Below, piece by piece: positions 34,038 through 42,152 of a stretch of 64,000 bases of DNA; the stretch's first letter is position 1, and every line of letters begins with the position of its first letter. The stretch is from Phycisphaeraceae bacterium. Its GTDB lineage: Bacteria; Planctomycetota; Phycisphaerae; Phycisphaerales; UBA1924. A program made the translations under genes and the position numbers. The notes below the pieces were generated by a model. That model searched no databases. It was given only the letters and a program-made list of their open reading frames with translations, and was not told the origin of the DNA. The stretch covers positions 186,001 through 250,000 of the forward strand of contig JACKHF010000001.1 of NCBI GenBank assembly GCA_020639155.1. The letters are read 5' to 3'.

Positions 34038-34990
34038 GTGAGACACAGTCGCTGATTGGAAAGATTGATCGCTTCCCTCTGCGAAAGGTCTGGCCGCATG
34101 AGGCACATCACTTTACAACGTGGCTCGCTGATAACTTGGATGTCTTGTCAGAGTGCATCTCACTGGATCTGTCTCTTATTGAGCGCGAGGCAGCAGCAGG
34201 TGATTTCAGTGTTGATTTGCTTGTTGAAGATTCCAATGGTCGTACGGTGATCATTGAGAATCAACTCGAAAGAACCGACCACGATCATCTCGGCAAACTC
34301 TTGACTTACCTTGCTGCGCATGACGCAGAAGTTGCCGTGTGGATAGCCTCCGATCCTCGTCCAGAACACACAAAGGCAGTGGCTTGGCTCAACGACTCAA
34401 GCCCAGCAGACTTCCACCTGCTCCGTGCCGAAGCTGTTAAAATTGGTAACTCTCCTGCAGCACTACTTCTGACACCAATAGTCGGACCAAGTGCAGGCTC
34501 GAAGATTGTTGCCAAGCAAAAACAAGAAAAAGCGGAACGTCACGAGTTGCGTCACGAGTTCTGGACCGGCTTACTTGAAGAAGCAAAGAAGCGAACACAA
34601 CTTCACGCAAATATCTCTCCGTCACAAGTAAACTGGATCGGAGCAAGCTCGGGTATTGCCGGCTGCATGTATGTATATGTCGTTGGCCAGACATGGTGGC
34701 GAACGGAGTTATACATCGATCGTGGCAGAGATCTGAGTACCCAGAACAAGCACATATTTGATGCCATTGCACAGAAACAAAGGGAAATCGAATCTGCATT
34801 TGGCCAGCCGCTCAACTGGGAACGCCTCGACGATAAGCAGGCCTGCCGAATTTCATTCGCATCTGATACAGGTGGATACCGATCCGAAAGGGAGTTGTGG
34901 CCAAACATTCAGAGCGATATGATCGATACAATGATCCGATTCGAGGCCGCAATCCGCACGTCCCTGCAAGAAACCGCACGATCACTGTAA
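34034..34990 (+). CDS. DUF4268-like nuclease-fold protein embedded in the PDH operon
   Basis: A 318-residue protein. The N-terminal half reads like a PD-(D/E)xK module: FSVDLLVEDSNGRTVIIENQ with Asp61, Glu75 and Gln77 (an E-x-Q variant of ExK), then TDHDHLGKLLTYLAAHDAEV. The C-terminal half (about 170-318) begins HEFWTGLLEEAKKRTQLHAN and has a strand-rich core (GCMYVYVVGQTWWRTELYID; RISFASDTGGY), as in DUF4268 proteins found in defence and restriction contexts. The ATG overlaps the pdhB stop, so it is translated with E1 beta, and pdhC starts 36 bases later. Base composition is lower in GC than both neighbours. Acquisition into the operon is my inference; activity is untested. Confidence 0.7.
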   Translation: MSETQSLIGKIDRFPLRKVWPHEAHHFTTWLADNLDVLSECISLDLSLIEREAAAGDFSVDLLVEDSNGRTVIIENQLERTDHDHLGKLLTYLAAHDAEVAVWIASDPRPEHTKAVAWLNDSSPADFHLLRAEAVKIGNSPAALLLTPIVGPSAGSKIVAKQKQEKAERHELRHEFWTGLLEEAKKRTQLHANISPSQVNWIGASSGIAGCMYVYVVGQTWWRTELYIDRGRDLSTQNKHIFDAIAQKQREIESAFGQPLNWERLDDKQACRISFASDTGGYRSERELWPNIQSDMIDTMIRFEAAIRTSLQETARSL

Positions 34991-35026
34991 CTCGGCTCAA
35001 TCCGCGACCGGAACAGGAAATCCACC

Positions 35027-36385
35027 ATGCCCATCTCCGTCACAATGCCGCGTCTGTCCGACACCATGCAGGAAGGGACTGTCGTCAAGTGGCACGTCAA
35101 GCCGGGCGATGCTGTAGAGTCCGGCCAGGTCATAGCGGACATCGAGACCGACAAGGCGACCATGGAACTGGAAACCTTCGACGCGGGCACGATCGCTGAT
35201 CTGCCAGCTCAGGAGGGGCGCACCGTCCCCGTCGGATCGGTTATCTGTGTGATCGCTGAAGAGGGTGAGTCTGTCGATGCCGCCAAAGCTGCCGGGTCAA
35301 AGAGCGCGTCACAGACCGCGACCAAAGCTGCCGGCTCTGATGCAATCTCGTCTGCATCCGCGAGCGCGACGGCTGTTGCAGAACCGCCCGCACACACAAC
35401 CTCGACTCCCTCGCACGCAACTTCCAATGGTTCTGCACACGGCACATCGAACGGCTCAGCGCACACCAACCGCATCTTCGCGTCGCCACTTGCGAAGAAG
35501 ATCGCAGCGGAATCGAACATCGATCTCGGCTCATTGACAGGATCAGGTCCGAGCGGTCGCATCGTTCGGTCCGATGTTGAGCGCGCGGCCCAATCGGGTG
35601 CAACCGGCGCATCGCAGCAATCATTTATGCCGATGCAATCGCCTGGTACACTCGAATCGAAACTTGTCCAGCTCTCGAACATGCGCACGACGATCGCGCG
35701 CAGACTTGTCGAGTCCAAGACAACCATCCCCCACTACCAGGTCACCGTTTCTGCGCGTCTGGACGCGCTCATGGAACTTCGCTCGCAGCTCAACGAGCAG
35801 CTCTCGGGCCAGGGCGTGAAGCTATCCGTCAACGACTTCCTCGTCCGCGCGTGCGCACTTGCGATGCATCAGCATCCGTTTGTAAACTCGTCGTGGGTAG
35901 ACAACGCGGGCTCAGGTTCACCAGGCATCCAGATCCACGGGAACGTCAACATAGGTGTTGCTGTTGCGCTCCCCGAGGAACGCGGTGGCGGTCTCGTCGT
36001 TGCAACGATCCGGAACTCCGATTCCATCGGCCTGCGTCAGATCTCTGCTGAGACAAAGCGCCTCGCAAACAAGGCCCGTGAGAAGGGGCTCAGCGTCGAG
36101 GAGATGTCGGACTCCACGTTCACCATCTCGAACCTCGGGATGTTCGGCGTTGATCACTTCACCGCGATCATCAACCCGCCGAACGCAGCGATCCTCGCGG
36201 TCGGGCAGGCCATCGAGAAGCCGTTCATCGAGCGTGACGAGAACGGCGAGCCCGAACTCGTCATCGGACACGAGATGTCCATGACCATGTCGTCCGATCA
36301 CCGCATCATTGATGGTGCGATGGCAGCAGCCTATCTCAGTGCTGTCAAGGATCTGCTCGAACGTCCGGCAACATTGCTCGTCTAA
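35027..36385 (+). CDS. pdhC: Pyruvate dehydrogenase E2, dihydrolipoamide acetyltransferase
   Basis: A 452-residue core subunit that takes acetyl groups from E1 on a lipoyl arm and passes them to CoA. Domains in order: one lipoyl domain (residues 1-80, lipoyl Lys43 in DIETDKATMELE); an Ala/Pro/Ser/Thr-rich linker (about 85-145); the E3-binding domain (FASPLAKKIAAESNIDLGSL, SGRIVRSDVE, about 148-184); and the catalytic domain from about 220. That domain ends with MSMTMSSDHRIIDGAMAAAY, where HRIIDG holds the catalytic His and Asp. AGGA precedes the ATG. The gene is separated from pdhB by the nuclease-like gene. Confidence 0.95.
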   Translation: MPISVTMPRLSDTMQEGTVVKWHVKPGDAVESGQVIADIETDKATMELETFDAGTIADLPAQEGRTVPVGSVICVIAEEGESVDAAKAAGSKSASQTATKAAGSDAISSASASATAVAEPPAHTTSTPSHATSNGSAHGTSNGSAHTNRIFASPLAKKIAAESNIDLGSLTGSGPSGRIVRSDVERAAQSGATGASQQSFMPMQSPGTLESKLVQLSNMRTTIARRLVESKTTIPHYQVTVSARLDALMELRSQLNEQLSGQGVKLSVNDFLVRACALAMHQHPFVNSSWVDNAGSGSPGIQIHGNVNIGVAVALPEERGGGLVVATIRNSDSIGLRQISAETKRLANKAREKGLSVEEMSDSTFTISNLGMFGVDHFTAIINPPNAAILAVGQAIEKPFIERDENGEPELVIGHEMSMTMSSDHRIIDGAMAAAYLSAVKDLLERPATLLV

Positions 36386-36477
36386 GCCTGTCTGACGACA
36401 CGCAATCCATCGGTTACACTCTTGTCAGCACCCGCATCAAAGTGCGAGCGTGCTTTGACGCGCAACGGATGGGTCCT

Positions 36478-36837
36478 ATGAATAAGAACAGAGCAACAAA
36501 GGTCGCGATGAGTGCCATGATCCTGCTGGGCACAGGCCTGCTGTTCTTTCTGCTGCTCCCTGTCGCTCGGAACGTATCGCTGCTGATCCTGCTGTTCGGC
36601 ATCGGCGCGCTCATAATCCCATTCGTGCTGATGAGCAAGCCGGAAAACGCCGCATCGTGCGATCCCAATGGATGCGACGGAAGGAGCGTCTCATGCTATA
36701 GCGGCCCGGGCACAGTGGGCAATCTGAGCAGGAAGAAACCACTGCCCACGCACACAAACTACACCACGGATCCTTCCGATCCCTTTGTTGCAGGCAGAAT
36801 CAGCGGATCGGTATCACTCGATGCAGAGAGCGAGTAA
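36478..36837 (+). CDS. Small membrane protein, unknown
   Basis: A 119-residue protein (ATG 36478). Two close hydrophobic segments lie at about 8-29 (VAMSAMILLGTGLLFFLLLP) and 33-52 (VSLLILLFGIGALIIPFVLM), followed by a Cys-containing loop (AASCDPNGCDGRSVSCY) and a polar tail. No family recognised. It sits 92 bases after pdhC on the same strand and converges with the YggS gene. Codon usage fits the neighbourhood. Confidence 0.6.
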   Translation: MNKNRATKVAMSAMILLGTGLLFFLLLPVARNVSLLILLFGIGALIIPFVLMSKPENAASCDPNGCDGRSVSCYSGPGTVGNLSRKKPLPTHTNYTTDPSDPFVAGRISGSVSLDAESE

Positions 36838-36848
36838 CACGAGGTCAA

Positions 36849-37766
36849 TCAATCCTCACCAGAATCGGCATCATCATTTGTAGCATCTGCCTCTTGATGA
36901 TCACCAAATATCGCAGAGCCGACACGAATGAGATTCGCACCACACTCAATGCCGATCTCATAGTCGTTGCTCATGCCCATCGAGAGCAGATTAAACTGCC
37001 CTTCGCTGATATCGAGCTTGCCGATATCCTCGAAGAGATCACGCGTGCGTTCGAAACACTCGCGCGTTTTCGAGAGAAACTCCTGGTGCGATTCACCCTC
37101 GACCGGCGTCGGGCCCATTGTCATCAACCCACGCACGCGCACATACACCATCGTGTCGATCTGCTCTGCGAGATATTTCGCAGCCGGAAGCGGACACCCT
37201 TCCTTCGATTCCTCGCCTGTTGAGTTCACCTGCAGCAACACCTCGACCGTTGTATCGTGCTTCATCGCGTACTGCTGAACTTCTTCAGCAAGCCGTAGTG
37301 AGTCTGCTGAATGCAACAGTCGAACGACTTCCAACGTCTTCTTCACTTTGTTGCGCTGGAGATGTCCGATCATGTGCCAGCGAACCGGATGCCCCGCGTG
37401 CTCCTGCTCGGGATCGTCCTTGAAGAGTGAGCTGAGCTCGCGGCGCGTCTGCACGAGGATGTCACGACGCTTGACGTGCTCTTCCATCATCGCGGCACGC
37501 TGGATGAGTTGCTGCGCACGGTTCTCGCCAAAGTCCGAGTGACCCAAGTTGTAGACAGCCTTGATCTGGTCGGGCGACGCGTACTTTGTGACTGCCACCG
37601 TGATGATGTCCTGCGCCCTGCGACCCGATCGCTTGGCAGCATTTGCTACATTCTCCAGCACCTGCTCATACCGTTGCTTGAGCGCCTCACCCGTGATCTC
37701 TGGAGTTCCATCCTTTGCAGTGTCGTCAATGTCGGCTGATGTTCGCTTTGCTGTCGTCGTGCCCAT
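36849..37766 (-). CDS. YggS-family pyridoxal phosphate homeostasis protein
   Basis: A 305-residue PLP-binding protein of the alanine-racemase fold, single domain. The PLP lysine is Lys61 in ITVAVTKYASPDQIKAVYNL. Further signatures: LGHSDFGENRAQQLIQRA, VRWHMIGHLQRNKVK, LLHSADSLRLAEEV, NSTGEESKEGCPL, VRGLMTMGP, and SMGMSNDYEIGIECGANLI followed by RVGSAIFG. Relatives of about 230 residues balance free PLP and affect amino-acid metabolism. This one has an N-terminal extension of about 25 residues and an insertion (about residues 92-125, HVKRRDILVQTRRELSSLF) before the HMIGHLQ motif. The GGGAGG site fixes ATG 37766. Divergent from gpmI. Confidence 0.92.
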   Translation of the reverse strand: MGTTTAKRTSADIDDTAKDGTPEITGEALKQRYEQVLENVANAAKRSGRRAQDIITVAVTKYASPDQIKAVYNLGHSDFGENRAQQLIQRAAMMEEHVKRRDILVQTRRELSSLFKDDPEQEHAGHPVRWHMIGHLQRNKVKKTLEVVRLLHSADSLRLAEEVQQYAMKHDTTVEVLLQVNSTGEESKEGCPLPAAKYLAEQIDTMVYVRVRGLMTMGPTPVEGESHQEFLSKTRECFERTRDLFEDIGKLDISEGQFNLLSMGMSNDYEIGIECGANLIRVGSAIFGDHQEADATNDDADSGED

Positions 37767-37919
37767 GAAAACCTCCCGACCGAGACGTACATCCGCGACA
37801 CGTCGCTGCATCGCACGGAAACCAACATGCAGGGTACGTCTGTTCCTCCCGCGCCGGCTACGAAGAATCCAAGAAACAGGAACCTTCCCAACGGAGCATA
37901 TCGCGGGCTATCCTCGCAA

Positions 37920-39596
37920 ATGGCAGACAACTCCACACGCTCTGATACACGTAAACCCGCTGTGCTCATCATACGTGACGGCTGGGGGGAAAACCCTTAC
38001 GCCTCGCACGATACATTCAACGCCGTAAAACTCGCGTGCACACCCATCGATGAACAGCTGAAACGGGATTGGCCGTGGACACTGATCAAAACTTGTGGCG
38101 AGGATGTTGGGCTGAATGATGGCACCGTCGGCAACAGCGAGGTCGGCCACCAGAACATTGGCGCGGGTCGCATTGTCGATCAGATGTCAGTAAAGATTAC
38201 CAAAGCGGTCCGCGACAGATCGTTCTTCTCAAACACTGCCCTTACCGAGGGCATTGTAAAGGCACGCGATGCGGACGCGAGTGTCCACATCCTCGGGCTT
38301 GCATCAAACGCGGGTGTGCACAGCCTACTGAACCACTTGTACGCATCAATCGAGTTGTGCAAAGAACTCAATATGCACAATGTTGTGTTGCACCTGTTTA
38401 CCGATGGTCGCGACAGCGGCCCATTCTCGGGTGAAAAGTACATCGCCGAGATCGAGGCAAAGCTGAAAGAGATTGGCATCGGACGCATCGCATCGATCTG
38501 CGGTCGGTACTACGCGATGGACCGTGACAACCGATGGGAGCGGGTGCAACTCGCGTACGATCTGCTGACAGGTCAGCACGGTAACACACCCGCATTTGCC
38601 ACCGCGCACGACGCGCTCAATCACTACTACGAGCATCCAACCAGCGAAGCACTCAAAAGCGACGAGTTCGTGACCCCGCGCATTGTCGGCGATCCTGCGC
38701 CGGTGCGCGACAACGACACTGTCATCTTCTTTAACTTCCGCGGCGATCGTCCGCGGGAACTCACCCGTGCGTTCGTCATGGATGAGTTTCACGGGAACGT
38801 CAAACCCTCACCCGACACTGGAAACAAAGGGTTCGATCGCGGCAGGAAGATCAACCTCTCCGCGTACATCACAATGACCTCGTACGAGGATGAGCTGAAA
38901 CCACTGGTCTCAGTTGCGTTCGAACGCCCACCCAAGATGGCAAACATCATGGGCGAGTACATCAGCTCACTAGGGCTCTCACAGTTCCGCTGCGCCGAAA
39001 CAGAAAAGTACCCACACGTCACATTTTTCTTCAACGACTACCGCGATGAACCGTTCGCTGGCGAGTATCGCAATAACCCGCAGTCGCCCCGCGTTGCAAC
39101 GTACGACCTCGCGCCCGAGATGGCAGCCGAGGAAGTGTGCCAGGCAGTGCTCGATCGACTTCGCGCAAGCGACTGCGAGGACCTGCTGATCGTCAACTTC
39201 GCAAACGCCGACATGGTCGGACACACGGGCAAGCTCGATGCGTGCATCAAAGCCTGCGAAAAGGTCGATGAGTGCGTCGGTCATATTGTCAGCGCGACAC
39301 TCGAACGAGACAGCAACTGTATTGTCACAGCAGATCACGGCAACGCCGAGCAGATGTGGCAGCCCGACGCAAACTCCCCGCACACCGCGCACACGATGTA
39401 CGATGTGGCGTGTATCGTCATTGGTGAGAACGTGAGGCGTGCAACACTCCGAGGTGACACCGACATCAACGGCTGGTTCAATGAGCACGTGCGCGCACAT
39501 CGCGGCAGACTCGCCGACCTGATGCCGACACTCCTTCACATGATGGGACTGGAGCAACCGAGAGAAATGACCGGCCAGTCACTTATTCTGGAGTAA
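37920..39596 (+). CDS. gpmI: Cofactor-independent phosphoglycerate mutase
   Basis: A 558-residue enzyme that interconverts 3- and 2-phosphoglycerate with a phosphoserine and two Mn2+. The metal Asp is in LIIRDGWGENPY (Asp20), the nucleophile Ser73 in VGNSEVGHQNIGAGR, and the later metal ligands in NFRGDRPREL, FANADMVGHTGKLDACIKAC and TADHGNAEQM. It is somewhat longer than the usual 510-520 residues. ATG 37920 is preferred because conserved sequence starts soon after; the open frame runs another 31 codons upstream. Its 3' end overlaps the convergent 39583-40077 gene by 14 bases. Confidence 0.95.
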   Translation: MADNSTRSDTRKPAVLIIRDGWGENPYASHDTFNAVKLACTPIDEQLKRDWPWTLIKTCGEDVGLNDGTVGNSEVGHQNIGAGRIVDQMSVKITKAVRDRSFFSNTALTEGIVKARDADASVHILGLASNAGVHSLLNHLYASIELCKELNMHNVVLHLFTDGRDSGPFSGEKYIAEIEAKLKEIGIGRIASICGRYYAMDRDNRWERVQLAYDLLTGQHGNTPAFATAHDALNHYYEHPTSEALKSDEFVTPRIVGDPAPVRDNDTVIFFNFRGDRPRELTRAFVMDEFHGNVKPSPDTGNKGFDRGRKINLSAYITMTSYEDELKPLVSVAFERPPKMANIMGEYISSLGLSQFRCAETEKYPHVTFFFNDYRDEPFAGEYRNNPQSPRVATYDLAPEMAAEEVCQAVLDRLRASDCEDLLIVNFANADMVGHTGKLDACIKACEKVDECVGHIVSATLERDSNCIVTADHGNAEQMWQPDANSPHTAHTMYDVACIVIGENVRRATLRGDTDINGWFNEHVRAHRGRLADLMPTLLHMMGLEQPREMTGQSLILE

Positions 39597-40077
39597 CGAG
39601 TTCGCCTTCGAGTGTCGTGCTGATCCGATCAATGATCGTGTGCGCTTCAGCAATCGACGCGTTGCGCGATTGGGGCATCGTCTTCTTATAGATCCACGGA
39701 AGCGGCAAAATTGTCAATGGCAGATACCACAGATACGTGTTGAAATCGTACCAGCCGAACCACGTGCGAAGCATCGAATCGGTCAGCCACACGCCCGGCC
39801 AAATAGAAAGCACCATCAGCACCCAAAAGATGAGCGGGAGCGTCGGTTTCATCTTCAGCGAGAATCCGATTGTATTCTCACTCGCACGTGAACCAATGAG
39901 CGACGAGTCGAACGGCTGACCGAACGCATCGCACTCGAAGAGCCCGCGTCCGCCTTGCTTATACCCAGCAAGTTTGCCGCGACGCGACAATGCTGACAAC
40001 CGTTCGACGACATCGCTATCGGACAGAGAAGTCCTGACAGACGGCAGCATCCCTGCATGTTGTGTTGGCTCTGACAT
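39583..40077 (-). CDS. Two-helix membrane protein, unknown
   Basis: A 164-residue protein (ATG 40077). The N-terminal 60 residues (SDVVERLSALSRRGKLAGYK, GRGLFECDAFGQPFDSSLIG) form a small domain, followed by two helices near 82-102 (LPLIFWVLMVLSIWPGVWLT) and 115-135 (YLWYLPLTILPLPWIYKKTM). The C-terminal tail has a short helix. No recognised family; likely inner membrane. Overlaps the gpmI 3' end by 14 bases. Confidence 0.6.
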   Translation of the reverse strand: MSEPTQHAGMLPSVRTSLSDSDVVERLSALSRRGKLAGYKQGGRGLFECDAFGQPFDSSLIGSRASENTIGFSLKMKPTLPLIFWVLMVLSIWPGVWLTDSMLRTWFGWYDFNTYLWYLPLTILPLPWIYKKTMPQSRNASIAEAHTIIDRISTTLEGELVTPE

Positions 40078-40267
40078 GCGCTTCCCCACGAGAGTTATCG
40101 CCTGAATCATATGGACAATGCAACCTGTTCCGGTTAATCAGGCAGAATCTGCGCCAACCATTGTAACAGCCCGCGGTATTCCTTGCATACCGGCAATGCT
40201 CGCGCATGCTGATGGCGCTGAGGTGGGAGAACCCAGCCTCACTCGCACTGTGGCATAGAGCTTGACC

Positions 40268-40771
40268 ATGAAACACAACACAAAACAGGATGAAACAGAC
40301 GCACTTGCGATTCATCTGCCCGAAGAGGGGCTCGATCGGATCAACTGGCGGTCCATGACGCTCAAGGGCGACACGGACATGATTATCCGTCACCCCACCC
40401 ATCACGAAAAGCCGGACCATCCCATCACACAGCCGGAAGACCCGCGTTGGGTCCTTGCGCTCCAGGCCCATTCCAAACTCGAGGGTGGACGCATCGGCGC
40501 AATCTCACCCGAGAACCGCGAGAAACTCGTGGAGATGGGGAAGCAGTTTGGATTGCGCCCCTTCGATGTGCAACTTGTAATCGCGATCGTACAGGACAAC
40601 GCACGTCAGGGGTTTGAGTCACTCAGCACCGACGCGACGCACCGACTCTCGTGCGTGCAGCGCGTAGCAACGCCCAGCGTGCGCAACTTCCAGATCGCGG
40701 TGATGCTGATGGCATCGCTCTCGCTCGGCGTGCTCGCAGCTGCCATGTTTGTGGTGTGGATGACCCGCTGA
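40268..40771 (+). CDS. Tail-anchored-like small protein, unknown
   Basis: A 167-residue protein starting at ATG 40268. The soluble part has an acidic start, a conserved-looking helix stretch (SPENREKLVEMGKQFGLRPF; VQLVIAIVQDNARQG) and one C-terminal hydrophobic helix (NFQIAVMLMASLSLGVLAAA through VVWMT), suggesting a tail-anchored membrane protein. I do not recognise it. It is divergent from the 39583-40077 gene and converges with the PQQ-type dehydrogenase. Confidence 0.55.
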   Translation: MKHNTKQDETDALAIHLPEEGLDRINWRSMTLKGDTDMIIRHPTHHEKPDHPITQPEDPRWVLALQAHSKLEGGRIGAISPENREKLVEMGKQFGLRPFDVQLVIAIVQDNARQGFESLSTDATHRLSCVQRVATPSVRNFQIAVMLMASLSLGVLAAAMFVVWMTR

Positions 40772-40784
40772 AGAAGTCGCTGAC

Positions 40785-42014
40785 TTACTCCACAATCTTG
40801 AATAGTCGCCCTGTCTTGTGATCGAACAGGTAGAGCTCACCCGCCGGATCCTTGCCAAAGCTCGAGATGGAAAGATTCATCCCCGTGTCGCCAAACGCGG
40901 GCTTGAACGCGTCTGTGTGTTCTACAACATCGTCAGCGCGTGCATTCTCACCCTCACCACGAATCCTGAACGACCACACACGCCCGGACATGAAGTCCGC
41001 GAAGATGTACCTGTTCTTCAGCGCGGGCACGCCGTCAGCTTCGTAAAAATACCCGCCTGTAATAGAACCATTCTGGTTGTTGTTGTCCTTGTGCGTGTAC
41101 GACCAGATTGGAAGTGTGACCGTTCCGGGCTCTGGGATGATCTCCTGCTGGTCCTTGGGACGCTTGGTGAACTTCTCCTCACCCTCCATGTAGTTCCAGC
41201 CGTAGTTCTCGCCGCCCTTTGAATCTGCAGGCTGAAGGTGGATCCATTCGCGCACGTTCTGCCCAACGTCCGCGATCCAGATGCGTCCGTGCGAATCGAA
41301 CTCGAACCGCCACGGGTTGCGCACACCGAACGCCCATATCTCCGGCTGCGCGTCATCGCGCACAGCAAACGGATTGCCGCGTGGAATCGCGTATGGAGTC
41401 TCAACTGAACTTCGCGAGACATCGATGCGCAGCATCTTGCCGAGAAGCGACGTCAGATTCTGCGCATTCCCCTTCGGATCATTTGCAAGTCCACCATCAC
41501 CCATACCGATGTAGAGCATCCCGTCAGGCCCAAAGCGGATGCATCCGCCATTGTGGTTTCCGTACGGCTGACGGATCTTCAGGATGACGAGTTCTGATGC
41601 GAGATCAATCGTGTTTTCATCGCTGAATGTGAACCGTGAGACAATCGTCTCGCCGTACGGTCCGGAATAGTTCATGAACATGTGGCGGGATGTCGCAAAG
41701 TCGGGCGCCAGTGCAACGCCCAGCATCCCCTGCTCCCAGCCCTTTATCGTAAACGTGTCCTTGGGCATCGTCAGCGCCGGCTCATCGCGGAGTGTCCCGT
41801 CTTCGATCACTCGGATGTTGCCAGTCTTCTGCTCGACAATGAAAACTCGCTGCGATACAGGCATCTCACGGGATTCAGTGTCGATCGCAGCTGGTGCAGG
41901 ATCAAACGCCATGTCGACAGGCTGGGTCAGCCCGCCGCATACTTCTTGGAGATGCTGTGCCGAAACACCGCCCGCAAAGACCATCACCCCAACAACCGCT
42001 GATACTGAACGCAT
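40785..42014 (-). CDS. Exported PQQ-type (soluble aldose) sugar dehydrogenase
   Basis: A 409-residue periplasmic protein with a signal peptide (MRSVSAVVGVMVFAGGVSAQ). ATG 42014 has GGAG 6 bases upstream. It belongs to the glucose/sorbosone dehydrogenase (YliI/Asd) beta-propeller family: KGWEQGMLGVALAPDF, GCIRFGPDGMLYIGMGDGG, NAQNLTSLLGKMLRIDV, AFGVRNPWRFEFD, IADVGQNVREWIHL, GENYGWNYMEGEEKF, and SITGGYFYEADGVPALKNRY followed by IFADFMSGRVW. Family members oxidise sugars with PQQ and Ca2+, though some have no known substrate. No PQQ synthesis genes are in view. It lies downstream of carA on the same strand with a terminator between. Confidence 0.88.
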   Translation of the reverse strand: MRSVSAVVGVMVFAGGVSAQHLQEVCGGLTQPVDMAFDPAPAAIDTESREMPVSQRVFIVEQKTGNIRVIEDGTLRDEPALTMPKDTFTIKGWEQGMLGVALAPDFATSRHMFMNYSGPYGETIVSRFTFSDENTIDLASELVILKIRQPYGNHNGGCIRFGPDGMLYIGMGDGGLANDPKGNAQNLTSLLGKMLRIDVSRSSVETPYAIPRGNPFAVRDDAQPEIWAFGVRNPWRFEFDSHGRIWIADVGQNVREWIHLQPADSKGGENYGWNYMEGEEKFTKRPKDQQEIIPEPGTVTLPIWSYTHKDNNNQNGSITGGYFYEADGVPALKNRYIFADFMSGRVWSFRIRGEGENARADDVVEHTDAFKPAFGDTGMNLSISSFGKDPAGELYLFDHKTGRLFKIVE

Positions 42015-42100
42015 CGTGTTCTCCTTCAGTCCTGTGGAACGACAGCATAGGAGGGAACTGTGCAGCACGAGTTTGTGTTCCCAGAGGAAGTGCATATAGA

Positions 42101-42128
42101 AAGCCCATGGATTGCAATCCTTGGGCTT
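42101..42128 (-). terminator. Intrinsic terminator after carA (copy A of a repeated design)
   Basis: An inverted repeat AAGCCCA-t-GGATT with AATCC-t-TGGGCTT, with a 2-base central loop, lies 25 bases after the carA stop. On the minus strand it ends CTTTCTAT. A near-identical hairpin lies at 49597-49624. Confidence 0.65.
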
Positions 42129-42152
42129 TGATTGTTCAAACTATCTCATGTA

